Origin: Zeaxanthinibacter enoshimensis
GTDB taxonomy: Bacteria; Bacteroidota; Bacteroidia; Flavobacteriales; Flavobacteriaceae
Direction of reading: 5' to 3'
DNA length: 64,000 nucleotides
Assembly (NCBI RefSeq): GCF_004362865.1
Contig: NZ_SNYI01000002.1
Coordinates: 958,099 to 1,022,098, forward strand
The position numbers were made by a program, and so were the translations under genes. Shown piece by piece: positions 16,638 through 26,107 of the stretch; the stretch's first letter is position 1, and each line of letters starts with the position of its first letter. Under the pieces are notes generated by a model. That model did not search any database. It had not been told where the DNA came from and was given only the letters and a program-made list of their open reading frames with translations.

Positions 16638-19015
16638 GTTTTTGCTGCTATAGGTTTGTTCGGTTTATCTTCCCGGGCTTTTTTTCTTTCCTGTACCAGC
16701 TGTTTCTTCAGCCCTGATGAAGCTCGCTGAAGTTTTTCCTGGAGAATTATGTTCTCCGGGTGATATTTTATTATATCCGCTTGCAATTCCAGTGCTTCCC
16801 TGTGTTTAGCATTCCAGAAATAGGTATCGAGAAGCGCAGCGTAAGCGTCAGAATACACAGGGTACTTCCTTACCGCTTCGCTAAGTATCTTTTCCGCAGG
16901 TTCATATTTTCCCTGCCATGCAGCTAACCGTCCCCTGAGAATTTCTGTATCTGCGTGCCCTGGCACTTTATCCAGGATGAACCTGCACAACAGGTCTGCC
17001 CTGTCCCAGTCTCCGTCAAAAGCAATCTGCCTTGCCTGTTTATAGGCCTTATCGAAATCAACACCGTTGAAAACACTTTGCAACCAGATCATTTCTTCTT
17101 TGCTAAAGCTATGGCGTGTACTCGTATATAAACCTGGCTGAGCCGGGGGGATGAGCTTGTTCTCCATGGTTACATAACGATTAACGGCCTTAAAATATTG
17201 GAATGCGGTTTCTACATCTGTGGCGGCTTCTGTGTTGTAATTATCGGCCAGCTCCAGGGATGGACCAATTTTATATATCTGCCCGTTGCTCATAAAATGG
17301 CTGCCCATAATAAAATCCTCTATGCTGTTCTGGTAGCGAAAGAGCGGAATTGTTTTCCGGTCTGTATGATCCAGAAGCCCCTCTCCAAGCCATGCTACCT
17401 CTGAAGGCAGGTCCAGGCCGTAATGCTGATCAATTAAGTCCAGTACAGAAGGAACGATATCTGCATGAGATGCCATGTTCTGAAATCTGCGGGGGGCATT
17501 TATAAGGGGGCTGTAGACCAGTAAAGGAACCCTGTAACGATCTAAATTGTTGTCATGGGGTAATTCGGTCAGGTTATGGCTTCCTGTAATGATGAAAATT
17601 GTATTGTCAAACTGGGGATATCTTTTGTACTGGCGGATAAAATGTCTGATCGCATCATCCATATAGCGAACGGAAGAGAAAAGTCTTGTATTGCGCCTGA
17701 TCCTGTTCTCAGTTTCCTCGGAAAAATTCCCTGTTTCCAGGGTCTGGTCAACTTTTTTTTCATAGACTGCTTGCTGCGGAATCAGAAAGGGCTTACTACT
17801 GCTCAGGGTCTGGAATACATCCAGCCTTGGTTTGTTCCAGTCTTTTTCCTGCCTGTGCCAGCGTGTAAACAAAGCTTTATCCGGGTAGCCTTTAGAAACT
17901 CCCGCGTCATCTTGGGGTTGCTGGCTGTAATTTTTACCGAAATTTTTCCGGCCAATGATCTCGTCTGTCTCTTCATCGACCAAAAAGCGGTCTAACTTAT
18001 GTAATGCAGTATTGCCACCGTAGTTAAAAGAGGTCCTGTAACCATTATAACCAAGAAGGCTAAAGAGGGTATGCCTGTTCAGCCGCTGCTCTATTTTATT
18101 AAAACCCCTGGTTCCAAAAGGGAGTGAACCGGTAACACTGGGGATAGCAGCGTAACTTGTCCCTTGGTTACTAAGGAAATTATCCCATACCAGTGAGCTC
18201 TCCGCCAGGGAATTCAAAAAGGGAGAAAAAGCTGCATACCTGGCCTCCTGGCCAATGAAATCTGCTCCAAGACCATCAACGACGAGGACAACGATATTAG
18301 GCCTCTCCTCCCCTAGTTGAAAAAACGGGGTTAACGAAGTTGAAGTTGCCCTGGGACGTAACAGTGGATATTCTGCCTCTCCTTCATACGGGTTCCGATC
18401 CAGTAACTCAGCCAGGGCATTGTCAAGGAGGTGTTGGGTTTTATTTTCATTCACCGGGTTCTTATGAGACATAAGGGTGCTGAGAAAGATGGTAAGCAAG
18501 ATCAATGTAAAAGGATACATCCTCGAAATATGATGGTACACCCTGGCCATCAACCTGTACATAAGCAGGAACCCGAGGCTTGCAGACAGCAGTCCGATGA
18601 TGAGCCTCAGCATTAGCCGGAAGGTAGAATATCGGCTAGAATAGACGGCTAAAAAGTCTGAACCCAGCAATTCGTGTTGTTCCGTAAAATACAGGGTAGT
18701 CAGTATTTCGGTGAATATCAATGTAATAAAAAGTATTCCACAGCAGTAAAGTCCGAAGGATCTCTTTACCCCTTCGAGAAGATTAAAAATAAAGGCTAGG
18801 ATGATACCTGCCAGGGAAGCAAAACCGGTGTGGTGCACCAGAAGCAGGAACAGGCTCCGGTTTAATACAGTATCCAGAAGGCCCTGTTGATAAAGGTGGG
18901 CATGTTGCCAAAATGATATAACGCAAAGACAGATAAAAAAGGCAAGTACCATCCGGATATAGTCCCGGAGGGGTCGCTGCTCTTTAGGTTTTTTGTCATT
19001 TATATCTGCGATCAT
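16634..19015 (-). CDS. Membrane alkaline-phosphatase-superfamily (sulfatase/LtaS-like) protein with C-terminal TPRs
   Basis: A 793-residue protein. Residues 20-190 carry about five membrane segments; the periplasmic domain starts near 236 with NIVVLVVDGLGADF, the first metal-site strand of the superfamily. The expected nucleophile region is NQGTSYAAIPS, with Thr/Ser and no CxPxR, so it is not a formylglycine sulfatase. The late metal motif usually written TDHG reads IITGSHN here, with Asp replaced by Ser, so metal binding may be lost or altered. Residues 670-770 hold TPR repeats like those of the neighbour gene. Relatives transfer phosphoethanolamine or phosphoglycerol, or act as non-catalytic adaptors. 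Three bp separate it from the glycosyltransferase gene. Confidence 0.8.
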   Translation of the reverse strand: MIADINDKKPKEQRPLRDYIRMVLAFFICLCVISFWQHAHLYQQGLLDTVLNRSLFLLLVHHTGFASLAGIILAFIFNLLEGVKRSFGLYCCGILFITLIFTEILTTLYFTEQHELLGSDFLAVYSSRYSTFRLMLRLIIGLLSASLGFLLMYRLMARVYHHISRMYPFTLILLTIFLSTLMSHKNPVNENKTQHLLDNALAELLDRNPYEGEAEYPLLRPRATSTSLTPFFQLGEERPNIVVLVVDGLGADFIGQEARYAAFSPFLNSLAESSLVWDNFLSNQGTSYAAIPSVTGSLPFGTRGFNKIEQRLNRHTLFSLLGYNGYRTSFNYGGNTALHKLDRFLVDEETDEIIGRKNFGKNYSQQPQDDAGVSKGYPDKALFTRWHRQEKDWNKPRLDVFQTLSSSKPFLIPQQAVYEKKVDQTLETGNFSEETENRIRRNTRLFSSVRYMDDAIRHFIRQYKRYPQFDNTIFIITGSHNLTELPHDNNLDRYRVPLLVYSPLINAPRRFQNMASHADIVPSVLDLIDQHYGLDLPSEVAWLGEGLLDHTDRKTIPLFRYQNSIEDFIMGSHFMSNGQIYKIGPSLELADNYNTEAATDVETAFQYFKAVNRYVTMENKLIPPAQPGLYTSTRHSFSKEEMIWLQSVFNGVDFDKAYKQARQIAFDGDWDRADLLCRFILDKVPGHADTEILRGRLAAWQGKYEPAEKILSEAVRKYPVYSDAYAALLDTYFWNAKHREALELQADIIKYHPENIILQEKLQRASSGLKKQLVQERKKAREDKPNKPIAAKT

Positions 19016-19018
19016 TAC

Positions 19019-20446
19019 CTATGCTTTTGCAAATCCTTTTCTAGCCATGGTTCCCCACCCGGAACGTATCTTAAACAGCTTTTTAAAATTTCCCTTGACC
19101 GCCGCATAAACAACAATGGGATGGAAAATAAAAGGCTCAATCATGGCACAAAAGGCCAGGGTAAGTATATCCCTGGTCTTATTATACTGGTTGTAGGAAT
19201 ACATTTCTGCCAGGATGGCGTAAAAGGAGAACATGACCGAAAACATATACACAGCCAGGGTGATACGGACGAAAAATTCTGTATTCAGTACTCCTAAATA
19301 CCAGAAAAGGATAACAGACAGGAAACCTGCGAATTCCAGTAGTGGTGCCAACCATTCATAAAAGAACCAATACGGGTAACTGAGCATTCCCAGCCTGCCA
19401 TAACTGGGATTAAAGAACATGTCCTTATGAGTATACAGCGTTTCCAGGTTACCCCGTGACCAGCGGTCACGCTGGTTGACAAACATTTCCAGGTCTTCGG
19501 GCACTTCTGTCCAGCAAAGGGGATCAGGAATATATTCAATGGAATACGGCAGATCCCGGTCATGCATAAACCGCCGCATCCGGAAAACGATCTCCATATC
19601 CTCACCTACGGTATTGGTATCATAACCGCCTGCTGCGACAGCCACCTCCCGGTCAAAAAAACCAAAGGCACCGGAAATGATAAGAAGACTATCTATCCGT
19701 CCCCATGCCATCCGGCCGAGTAAGAAAGAGCGGGTGTATTCCAATACCTGGAACTTGGCCAGCCAGTGCTTGGGCATCCTGATCTCTTCCAGAGTTCCAC
19801 CCGATATTTTACACGAATTAGCGATCCTGATCACACCCCCAACGGCTATGACTCTTTTCTTAGATCGTTGGAAAAAAGATTTTACCACGTGGAGTAAGGC
19901 TTCCGGCAGCAAAAGACAATCTACATCAATACAACCAACATATTGGCTGGTAGACAGGTGTATCCCTGCATTCAGGGCGTCCGATTTACCCCCGTTTTCC
20001 TTATCCACCACGGTCAGTTTCCCGAAGGAGCGTTGGGTGGATTTATAGATCCCTCTAATTCTCTTACATTTAAGATCAGGGTCTGTCAGTTCATCCGATC
20101 TTACCAGGTCATAAGCGTCTATCATTTTTTGCAAGGTATCATCCTTACTACCGTCATTGACGACCATGACCTCGAAATTCACATACTGTAATGACAACAG
20201 GGACCTGATATTCTCTACAATTGTAGGGCCTTCATTATAGGCCGGTGCAATGATAGTGATACTTGGGGCTAAAGGGGATGCCATGATCTTAGACAGATCT
20301 CCAAAACTGTTCTTATGCTTATAATGAAGGGAACTCCTGGAGGAGAGATATGCCATAAAGGCGAACATGCAGAACAGCGTAGCCGTGAACACAAAGAAAA
20401 CTATGTTCAGGTATTCAAATACGATCTGCAGTAAATCTCTTTCCAT
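19019..20446 (-). CDS. Processive family 2 glycosyltransferase (PgaC/BcsA-like)
   Basis: A 475-residue integral membrane glycosyltransferase. One membrane segment (15-33) precedes the GT-A domain: SITIIAPAYNEG (about 60-71), VVNDGSKDD, the DxD-type CIDVDCLL, the acceptor Asp region NTVGEDMEIV, and the processive-synthase motif QRDRW with WSRGNLE. At least three membrane helices follow (about 345-440). This set is that of synthases that polymerise and extrude beta-linked polysaccharide such as poly-N-acetylglucosamine or cellulose; which polymer cannot be told. No PilZ domain is visible. It forms the core of the six-gene operon, 2 bp downstream of the HEAT gene. Confidence 0.9.
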   Translation of the reverse strand: MERDLLQIVFEYLNIVFFVFTATLFCMFAFMAYLSSRSSLHYKHKNSFGDLSKIMASPLAPSITIIAPAYNEGPTIVENIRSLLSLQYVNFEVMVVNDGSKDDTLQKMIDAYDLVRSDELTDPDLKCKRIRGIYKSTQRSFGKLTVVDKENGGKSDALNAGIHLSTSQYVGCIDVDCLLLPEALLHVVKSFFQRSKKRVIAVGGVIRIANSCKISGGTLEEIRMPKHWLAKFQVLEYTRSFLLGRMAWGRIDSLLIISGAFGFFDREVAVAAGGYDTNTVGEDMEIVFRMRRFMHDRDLPYSIEYIPDPLCWTEVPEDLEMFVNQRDRWSRGNLETLYTHKDMFFNPSYGRLGMLSYPYWFFYEWLAPLLEFAGFLSVILFWYLGVLNTEFFVRITLAVYMFSVMFSFYAILAEMYSYNQYNKTRDILTLAFCAMIEPFIFHPIVVYAAVKGNFKKLFKIRSGWGTMARKGFAKA

Positions 20447-20448
20447 GC

Positions 20449-22530
20449 CTATTTCATCATTTTCATAAGGCAGTTAAAAATTGATCCTGCTACGGTATCA
20501 GCAGACTCTTCCTTCGCATTTTCATTGCAACCGGGTGCACTAGCCCCGGGTTCAAAATTCAATTCTAAAAATCCTCCTGCGCTTATTGCGTCTTCATATT
20601 TTTCATCACCAAAAGAGCTTTCATCTACCTCATTCTCACCGATTGCTTCCGGATCCTGGGCAAGGATGGGGAATGATTCAAGGAGATCTGCCAACTTTTT
20701 ACGAACGGCGATGGCCTTTTCCCTCAGCGGGCCTTTTTCTTCTGCTATCAGGAAATCGAGGTATTCCAATTCTTTCTCATCCCCTACGGCCAGCATTTCA
20801 TCCAGCAGCATCAATTTAGAGTCCATATCACAGCGAAGGAAGAGCTCTGAAAAAATACTTTGATGAAAGGCAGGTTCCGGGGAAAAATCAATTACCATCC
20901 CGGGCTCTTCTACCCCTTTTCCCGGGGCCTCGGCGACATCTGCAGCTTCATGATCCCTATTATCTTCCAGGGCAATACCATGAGGCTCCAGAAGCGTGTC
21001 TAACGGGATATCTTCGAGTTCCTCTGCAGATGTGTCCGCTTGTTGGGATTCCAGGATCTCGTAAACAGTTTCCATGTGCATGATCGCTTCAAATTCATCC
21101 GCACTCAGATCTGGATTCTGTTGTTCACTACTCTCTTCCTCACTGATGAATGGCAAGAAGTCCAGGGACAGTATTCCCCTGGGATTCATAAGACCTTCTG
21201 ACTCCCGGGCTTCCAGTATCAATTCATCCAGGGATTCACGAAGACAGATATCAAAGATCTCCAGGTCTTCTTCTGCTTCAATGGGTATTTCTACAGGCAT
21301 CTCCAAAACAGGTTCTTCAGCTACAGCTTCCTCTTCCAGGTGATCTTCAGTAATGCTATCTTCTACCGTATCAAGTTCAATACCTGGCTCTTCTATTTCC
21401 ACCAGGACCTGATCATCGATCTCTTCTGGCGTCTCAGTTTCAACGGTTAGATCCTCATTTGCAGGTTTTTTAAGATGGTCCTCGGGCAGAACGCTATCCG
21501 GGCGTATCTCGTTGAGACTACTGATGGCCTTGCTTCTGACCATGAAATCCTTTTCTTCAAAGATTACTTTTTCCAGGAATGGAATCTCGTCCTCTGAGCC
21601 CAGGAAACCAATGGTGTCCAGTATCGTACGCTTGATCTCTGCCTTATTATCAGGATATATTTCCTTCAGCACCTCTAATGATTCCAGTACGCAGAATTCC
21701 TTTATACATTCCAATGCCTCCAGCTTGATCTGGTCATTCTTATGGCGGAGTAACCTTAGCAAGGCATTGTTAGCATCAGTTTGCTTGTAAAAGCGTACCA
21801 GTCGTAATGCAAAGAGGACCACATCAGTGTTCCGGGAGGTGAGCCACAGTCGGAATTTCGGCGGAGTAAAATCTTCTTTCTCGCGGATTATATCGAGCAA
21901 CTTCAACTGCTGCCATTCGGAAATAGCATACTTTGCGGTGTCCAGGAAATAATTTATTCCTTCTTTTCTCAGGGAAACCGTAGCGATCTGCGCCTGTTTC
22001 CTGATCACACTTCTCCTGTCATTTACAAAAGGTCTTATGAAGGTGTAAGCTTTATCTACTTTCATCCGGCTCAGTTCCAGGATTCCCTGCGATATTATTT
22101 CCCAACGCCAGCTGGACAGCTTATTAAAGGCATCAAAATGTAGTTCCAGGTCCGTATACAGTGCTAACAACCTTTCCTGGGCATCCCCGGAAATATCTTT
22201 CTGAAGATCCATCAATATTTCAGCCAGCACTACCCTATTGCCTTTATCTTTAAGCATCTCGCGAATACCAATTTTCATTTCAACGTATTCCACATTATCT
22301 TCCTTACTGCCTTCGTTCTCGTAGAAAAGGAAGGTGCTTACCATAGGAGCCAGGGTCTTCTTTCGGGCAGCGGTATCCTTTGTTTTCCTAGAATGTGACC
22401 TCCTGTTCTGGAAAACGATGAACAAGAGCAGAATGGCAATCAGTGCAAAGCCCACTGTCAGGTACCCCGTCATTTCTAGATAGAACGGGGACGCATTCAG
22501 TATATAGCGGGGAACTATAGCAGCTTGCAT
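20449..22530 (-). CDS. Membrane-anchored HEAT-repeat protein with long acidic region
   Basis: A 693-residue protein with one membrane helix (about 18-42) followed by HEAT-like repeats to about residue 350, for example VIRKQAQIATVSLRKEG, NDQIKLEALECIKEF and KDFMVRSKAISSLNEI. Residues 350-600 are very rich in Glu and Asp and likely disordered; a short helical part with a Cys near the end follows. HEAT arrays are protein-binding scaffolds. Its place between the receiver protein and the polysaccharide synthase suggests that it links signalling to the membrane synthase; this is inference from gene order. Confidence 0.75.
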   Translation of the reverse strand: MQAAIVPRYILNASPFYLEMTGYLTVGFALIAILLLFIVFQNRRSHSRKTKDTAARKKTLAPMVSTFLFYENEGSKEDNVEYVEMKIGIREMLKDKGNRVVLAEILMDLQKDISGDAQERLLALYTDLELHFDAFNKLSSWRWEIISQGILELSRMKVDKAYTFIRPFVNDRRSVIRKQAQIATVSLRKEGINYFLDTAKYAISEWQQLKLLDIIREKEDFTPPKFRLWLTSRNTDVVLFALRLVRFYKQTDANNALLRLLRHKNDQIKLEALECIKEFCVLESLEVLKEIYPDNKAEIKRTILDTIGFLGSEDEIPFLEKVIFEEKDFMVRSKAISSLNEIRPDSVLPEDHLKKPANEDLTVETETPEEIDDQVLVEIEEPGIELDTVEDSITEDHLEEEAVAEEPVLEMPVEIPIEAEEDLEIFDICLRESLDELILEARESEGLMNPRGILSLDFLPFISEEESSEQQNPDLSADEFEAIMHMETVYEILESQQADTSAEELEDIPLDTLLEPHGIALEDNRDHEAADVAEAPGKGVEEPGMVIDFSPEPAFHQSIFSELFLRCDMDSKLMLLDEMLAVGDEKELEYLDFLIAEEKGPLREKAIAVRKKLADLLESFPILAQDPEAIGENEVDESSFGDEKYEDAISAGGFLELNFEPGASAPGCNENAKEESADTVAGSIFNCLMKMMK

Positions 22531-22540
22531 AGAGAAATAA

Positions 22541-22918
22541 TTAATTTTTATTCAGCTCTCTGCCTACTCTTACAAGCAGTTCAGAGGGACTCACCGGTTT
22601 GGAAATAAAATCATTAGCTCCTAGTTCAAAGGCGCTTAATACATTTTGTTCGTTCCCGGCGGAGGATATTATGATGACAGGCACCTGGGATTTCAGATCG
22701 TTCCGGACAAAGTCGATCAGCTCAATACCGGAAAAATAGGGCATCATGATATCGCTGACGATGATGTCAGGTATTTGCTTCTTCAGCAATTCCTTCACTT
22801 CCTGCCCGTCACTGGCCAGTAATACTTCGTAACCGGCCTTCTTCAGTCGGAAATTGAGCAACGATGCCAGTAATTCGTCATCTTCTGCAAGCAGTAATTG
22901 TTTTTTTGGGGGAACCAT
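22541..22918 (-). CDS. CheY-like single-domain response regulator
   Basis: A 125-residue receiver domain without an output domain. Acidic pocket LLAEDDELL (about residues 9-17), phosphoacceptor Asp in IIVSDIMMP (about 56), the Thr/Ser position IISSAG (about 86), and Lys in DFISKPVSP (about 106) are all present, so it should be phosphorylated. It lies 6 bp after the hybrid kinase gene and 10 bp before the HEAT gene, and so probably relays the kinase signal to the HEAT protein or synthase. Confidence 0.9.
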   Translation of the reverse strand: MVPPKKQLLLAEDDELLASLLNFRLKKAGYEVLLASDGQEVKELLKKQIPDIIVSDIMMPYFSGIELIDFVRNDLKSQVPVIIISSAGNEQNVLSAFELGANDFISKPVSPSELLVRVGRELNKN

Positions 22919-22924
22919 AATCTT

Positions 22925-24676
22925 TTATTTTAATGCATCCAGTGCTTTTTGTATCCTGGATTCCATCACCGGGAATTCCTCGGTAAAACATTCGTACAGG
23001 AATTTCAGGTGTCTTGGGTCTTTGTCTGTTCGTGCATTCTGGTGAATCTGTTCGGTCAGCAGGATCAGACGTTCTGCATGGAACATTTTTAACCCGCATT
23101 TGATCTTATGTGCAGCCTGGGCAATCCCTTCATAGTCATTATTATCCAAGTGCATTTTCACTTTCCCTATAAATTCCAGGGCATTTTGCTTAAAGAGAAG
23201 TACCAGTTCTTCCAAGAGAGCCATCTGGCCCATACAGTCGGCCAGCATTTCTTCCAGGTCCAACTCCTTACTGATCTCAGTTTTAGGTTGTGGTTTTATT
23301 GGATTCTCTTCCCTTTGTTTTGTCTTGCGGGTCTCATGCTTTATAAACCGGGTCAGTTTTGACAGCAATTCCTCGGCACTAAAGGGCTTTAACAGAAAAT
23401 CATTCATACCCGCTTTGGCACAATCCGATTTGTCCTGGGCGGTAAAATCTGCTGTAAGCGCAATAACCGGTATTTGTGAGATATGTTTATTATCATGGTT
23501 CCTTATTATCTCTGTAACCTGGTAACCATTCATTACCGGCATGCACAGGTCCATAAGTACCAGGTCTATGTCTTTTTCCTCCAGGAGCTGGAGCCCGTAC
23601 CGTACATTTTCCGTGATATAGGGAATACATCCCCAGGTTTTAAGGCGTTGGTCTATTATTTTTTGATTCAGCAAGTTATCCTCGAAGACCAGGATCCTGC
23701 TTCCCCTGACCAACCCTGGATCAGGGCTTGATTCCCTGGTGACTGCCTTTCCACTCTCTTTTCCCAATGGAAAAGAGATCTTGAAGTGGCAGGTGGTACC
23801 TTTTCCCGGTATACTATCGATTCCGAATATCCCCTGCTGTCGTTCTATTATCTGCCTGACGATACACAATCCTAAACCAGGACCATTTAGGTTCGGCAAC
23901 TTGTTTCCAAGGCCGGGTTTCAAGGCTATCAGCAACTGCTCCAATTCCTCTTCCCCCATTCCTGGCCCCGTATCCGTAATTTTAAAATCGATTTCTGTAG
24001 TAGTCAAGTTTTTACGCCTGGCCTCAATGATCAGCTTTACTTCTCCTTTCCGGATGTACTTTATGGCATTTCCGAGCAGGGTAAGCAATACCTGGGATAA
24101 TTTGGAGGGATCGCCCACAATGAATTCGGGTACATCTTTATCCATTTCCAGGGTTAGAGAGATCTTCTTATCTACGATCAAGGTCCTGCCCAGGTAAACA
24201 ACTTCGTTCACAAGACCGGGAAGATTGAAACTTACCGTTTCAAAATTCTCTGATCCTGACGATAGTTTAGCATATTCGTGCAGCTCGTTGGTGATATTCA
24301 TCAGTCCTTCAGAGCTGTCTGTTATGGTACGGAGCTGCTGTAGTTGCGACTTATCCAGTTTACCATCCTTCAATAGGTCTGCAGCGGCACTGATGCCGTT
24401 CAGGGATCTTTGGAACTCGTTGCTCAGCATGCTGATCAATTGCAGATCTGTTCCCAGGGATTGGTCGTCTGCCAAGGTGTTTTCTGTAATTTCCGTTGTT
24501 CCCGGGTGAATCATGGTCGACCTTTCACCCCAGATCTTCTTTTCGAGCTGTTCTCTGAACGATTGAAAGGAATTTTTAAGTTCAGAAGCTTCTTCAGATG
24601 ACAATTCGTCGAAGGAGAAATGATTCAGGTGAGCTTCTAACTGGTTAAGTTGGTCTAGTAGGTGGTCTGATTTCAA
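22925..24676 (-). CDS. Hybrid histidine kinase (HATPase-REC-HPt) lacking the phosphoacceptor histidine
   Basis: A 583-residue cytoplasmic protein with no membrane segment. Residues 75-140 are a dimerisation/HisKA-type region in which the usual SHE[FL]RTPLN reads SNEFQRSLN: the phosphoacceptor His is Asn86 and the RTP is lost. The ATPase domain looks intact: N box GNAIKY (202-207), G1 DTGPGMG, G2 NGPGLGLCIV. A receiver domain follows with E332/D333, phosphoacceptor D376 in LMDLCMP and Lys430 in LLKPF, and an HPt domain with H523 in AAHKIKCGL. The His loss suggests that it does not autophosphorylate in the classical way; it may be a phosphorelay or a phosphatase partner of another kinase. First gene of the operon. 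Confidence 0.85.
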   Translation of the reverse strand: MKSDHLLDQLNQLEAHLNHFSFDELSSEEASELKNSFQSFREQLEKKIWGERSTMIHPGTTEITENTLADDQSLGTDLQLISMLSNEFQRSLNGISAAADLLKDGKLDKSQLQQLRTITDSSEGLMNITNELHEYAKLSSGSENFETVSFNLPGLVNEVVYLGRTLIVDKKISLTLEMDKDVPEFIVGDPSKLSQVLLTLLGNAIKYIRKGEVKLIIEARRKNLTTTEIDFKITDTGPGMGEEELEQLLIALKPGLGNKLPNLNGPGLGLCIVRQIIERQQGIFGIDSIPGKGTTCHFKISFPLGKESGKAVTRESSPDPGLVRGSRILVFEDNLLNQKIIDQRLKTWGCIPYITENVRYGLQLLEEKDIDLVLMDLCMPVMNGYQVTEIIRNHDNKHISQIPVIALTADFTAQDKSDCAKAGMNDFLLKPFSAEELLSKLTRFIKHETRKTKQREENPIKPQPKTEISKELDLEEMLADCMGQMALLEELVLLFKQNALEFIGKVKMHLDNNDYEGIAQAAHKIKCGLKMFHAERLILLTEQIHQNARTDKDPRHLKFLYECFTEEFPVMESRIQKALDALK

Positions 24677-24826
24677 GGGAGCTGATTTTCTATTTTTAGA
24701 TGAAAGTGAATAGGTGTATTAACTGTCTAAAAATCTTATATTCGTCGGGGGCGGGCAATTATATGTTACCTAGACCCTGAAAGCTGTTGTCAAATCCCTC
24801 TTTTTGTAGGTTTAAAATTTTAACAA

Positions 24827-26107
24827 ATGCGTTACTTGGCCTTATTTTTATGCATATTATCGATAAACTGCGCTGAAAAGCCAGAGAATAAAAACGATAC
24901 GGACCTGATGAGCAAGGCAAAAGAAATTCACGAAAATGTGATCACCATTGATACTCATGATGATATTAATGTTAAAAACTTCACGGATAGTATTAATTAC
25001 ACCCAGGACCTGGACACCCAGGTAACCCTGCCAAAGATGATAGAAGGTGGTTTGGATGTGGTCTTCCTCATCGTTTATACCGGGCAGGACACTTTAAGTC
25101 CTTCAGGTTACAAAAAAGCCGAAGAAAATGCCATGGCGAAATTTGAAGCCATTCACAGGCTCACCAAGGAATACGCCCCGGAACAGATCGGGCTGGCGGT
25201 AAGCTCAGAAGAAGTCCGGGAGCTACATAGTTCCGGAAAGAAGGTTGCCATGATCGGGGTAGAGAATGCCTATCCTATGGGTACTGATCTTGCAAACTTT
25301 GAAAAGTATTACAACCTGGGCGCTCGTTATATTTCCCTATCGCACAATGGCCACAGCCAGTTCTGTGATTCCAATACAGGCGAAAAAGATGACGTATGGC
25401 TATATAATGGTTTAAGTGAATTAGGTGAAAAGGCTGTGGATGAGATGAATAGGCTTGGAATAATGATAGACTTGTCTCATGTATCCAAAGAATCTATGAT
25501 GCAGATCGTACAGCGCTCCAAGGCACCGGTGATCGCATCTCATTCCTCGGCAAGAGCCCTTTGTGATCACAGCAGGAACCTGGACGATGAACAACTGAAA
25601 GCCCTGAAAGAGAATGGCGGGGTCGTACAGACCGTTGCTTTCTCTTCTTACCTGAATACCGGGAAGCACGAGGCAAGATCTGAGTATTTACAGGCACTTT
25701 ATAACGAAGTGGCCGATTCCCTGGGTTTACAATGGTACAGCAGGCGGGAGCGCTACGCACTTAGCGAAGCGGAACAGGAGGCTTACAGGGAAGATGCTGC
25801 AAAGATTCAGCAGGTAGCAGACAGCCTGCTCAAGGAACGCAAGGATGTTCCGCCAGGAGTAGATGTGGGAGACCTGGTAGACCACATTGATTATATGGTT
25901 GACCTGATCGGGATCGATCATGTTGGAATCAGTTCAGATTTTGATGGCGGTGGAGGTATCGAAGGCTGGCAAGACGCTTCTGAGACCTTAAATGTCACTG
26001 TCGAACTGGTAAAACGCGGCTATACAGAAGAGGAGATCGAAAAACTGTGGGGCGGTAACCTGCTCAGGGTACTGGATGAAGTAAGCGAAATTGCTGAGAA
26101 GCTTTAA
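24827..26107 (+). CDS. Membrane dipeptidase (peptidase M19) lipoprotein
   Basis: A 426-residue renal-dipeptidase-type zinc enzyme. The N-terminus is a short lipoprotein signal ending LSINC (Cys about 15). Metal ligands lie in a TIM barrel: IDTHDD near residue 43, Glu in MIGVENAYPM, His in IDLSHVS and ASHSSARAL, and Asp in ISSDFDGGGG. The family hydrolyses dipeptides, including those with D-residues, at the cell envelope. The gene is monocistronic and divergent from the kinase operon across about 150 bp, where TAGGTTTA at 24807-24814 is a weak promoter box. Its stop overlaps the convergent thioesterase gene by 4 bp. Confidence 0.92.
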   Translation: MRYLALFLCILSINCAEKPENKNDTDLMSKAKEIHENVITIDTHDDINVKNFTDSINYTQDLDTQVTLPKMIEGGLDVVFLIVYTGQDTLSPSGYKKAEENAMAKFEAIHRLTKEYAPEQIGLAVSSEEVRELHSSGKKVAMIGVENAYPMGTDLANFEKYYNLGARYISLSHNGHSQFCDSNTGEKDDVWLYNGLSELGEKAVDEMNRLGIMIDLSHVSKESMMQIVQRSKAPVIASHSSARALCDHSRNLDDEQLKALKENGGVVQTVAFSSYLNTGKHEARSEYLQALYNEVADSLGLQWYSRRERYALSEAEQEAYREDAAKIQQVADSLLKERKDVPPGVDVGDLVDHIDYMVDLIGIDHVGISSDFDGGGGIEGWQDASETLNVTVELVKRGYTEEEIEKLWGGNLLRVLDEVSEIAEKL

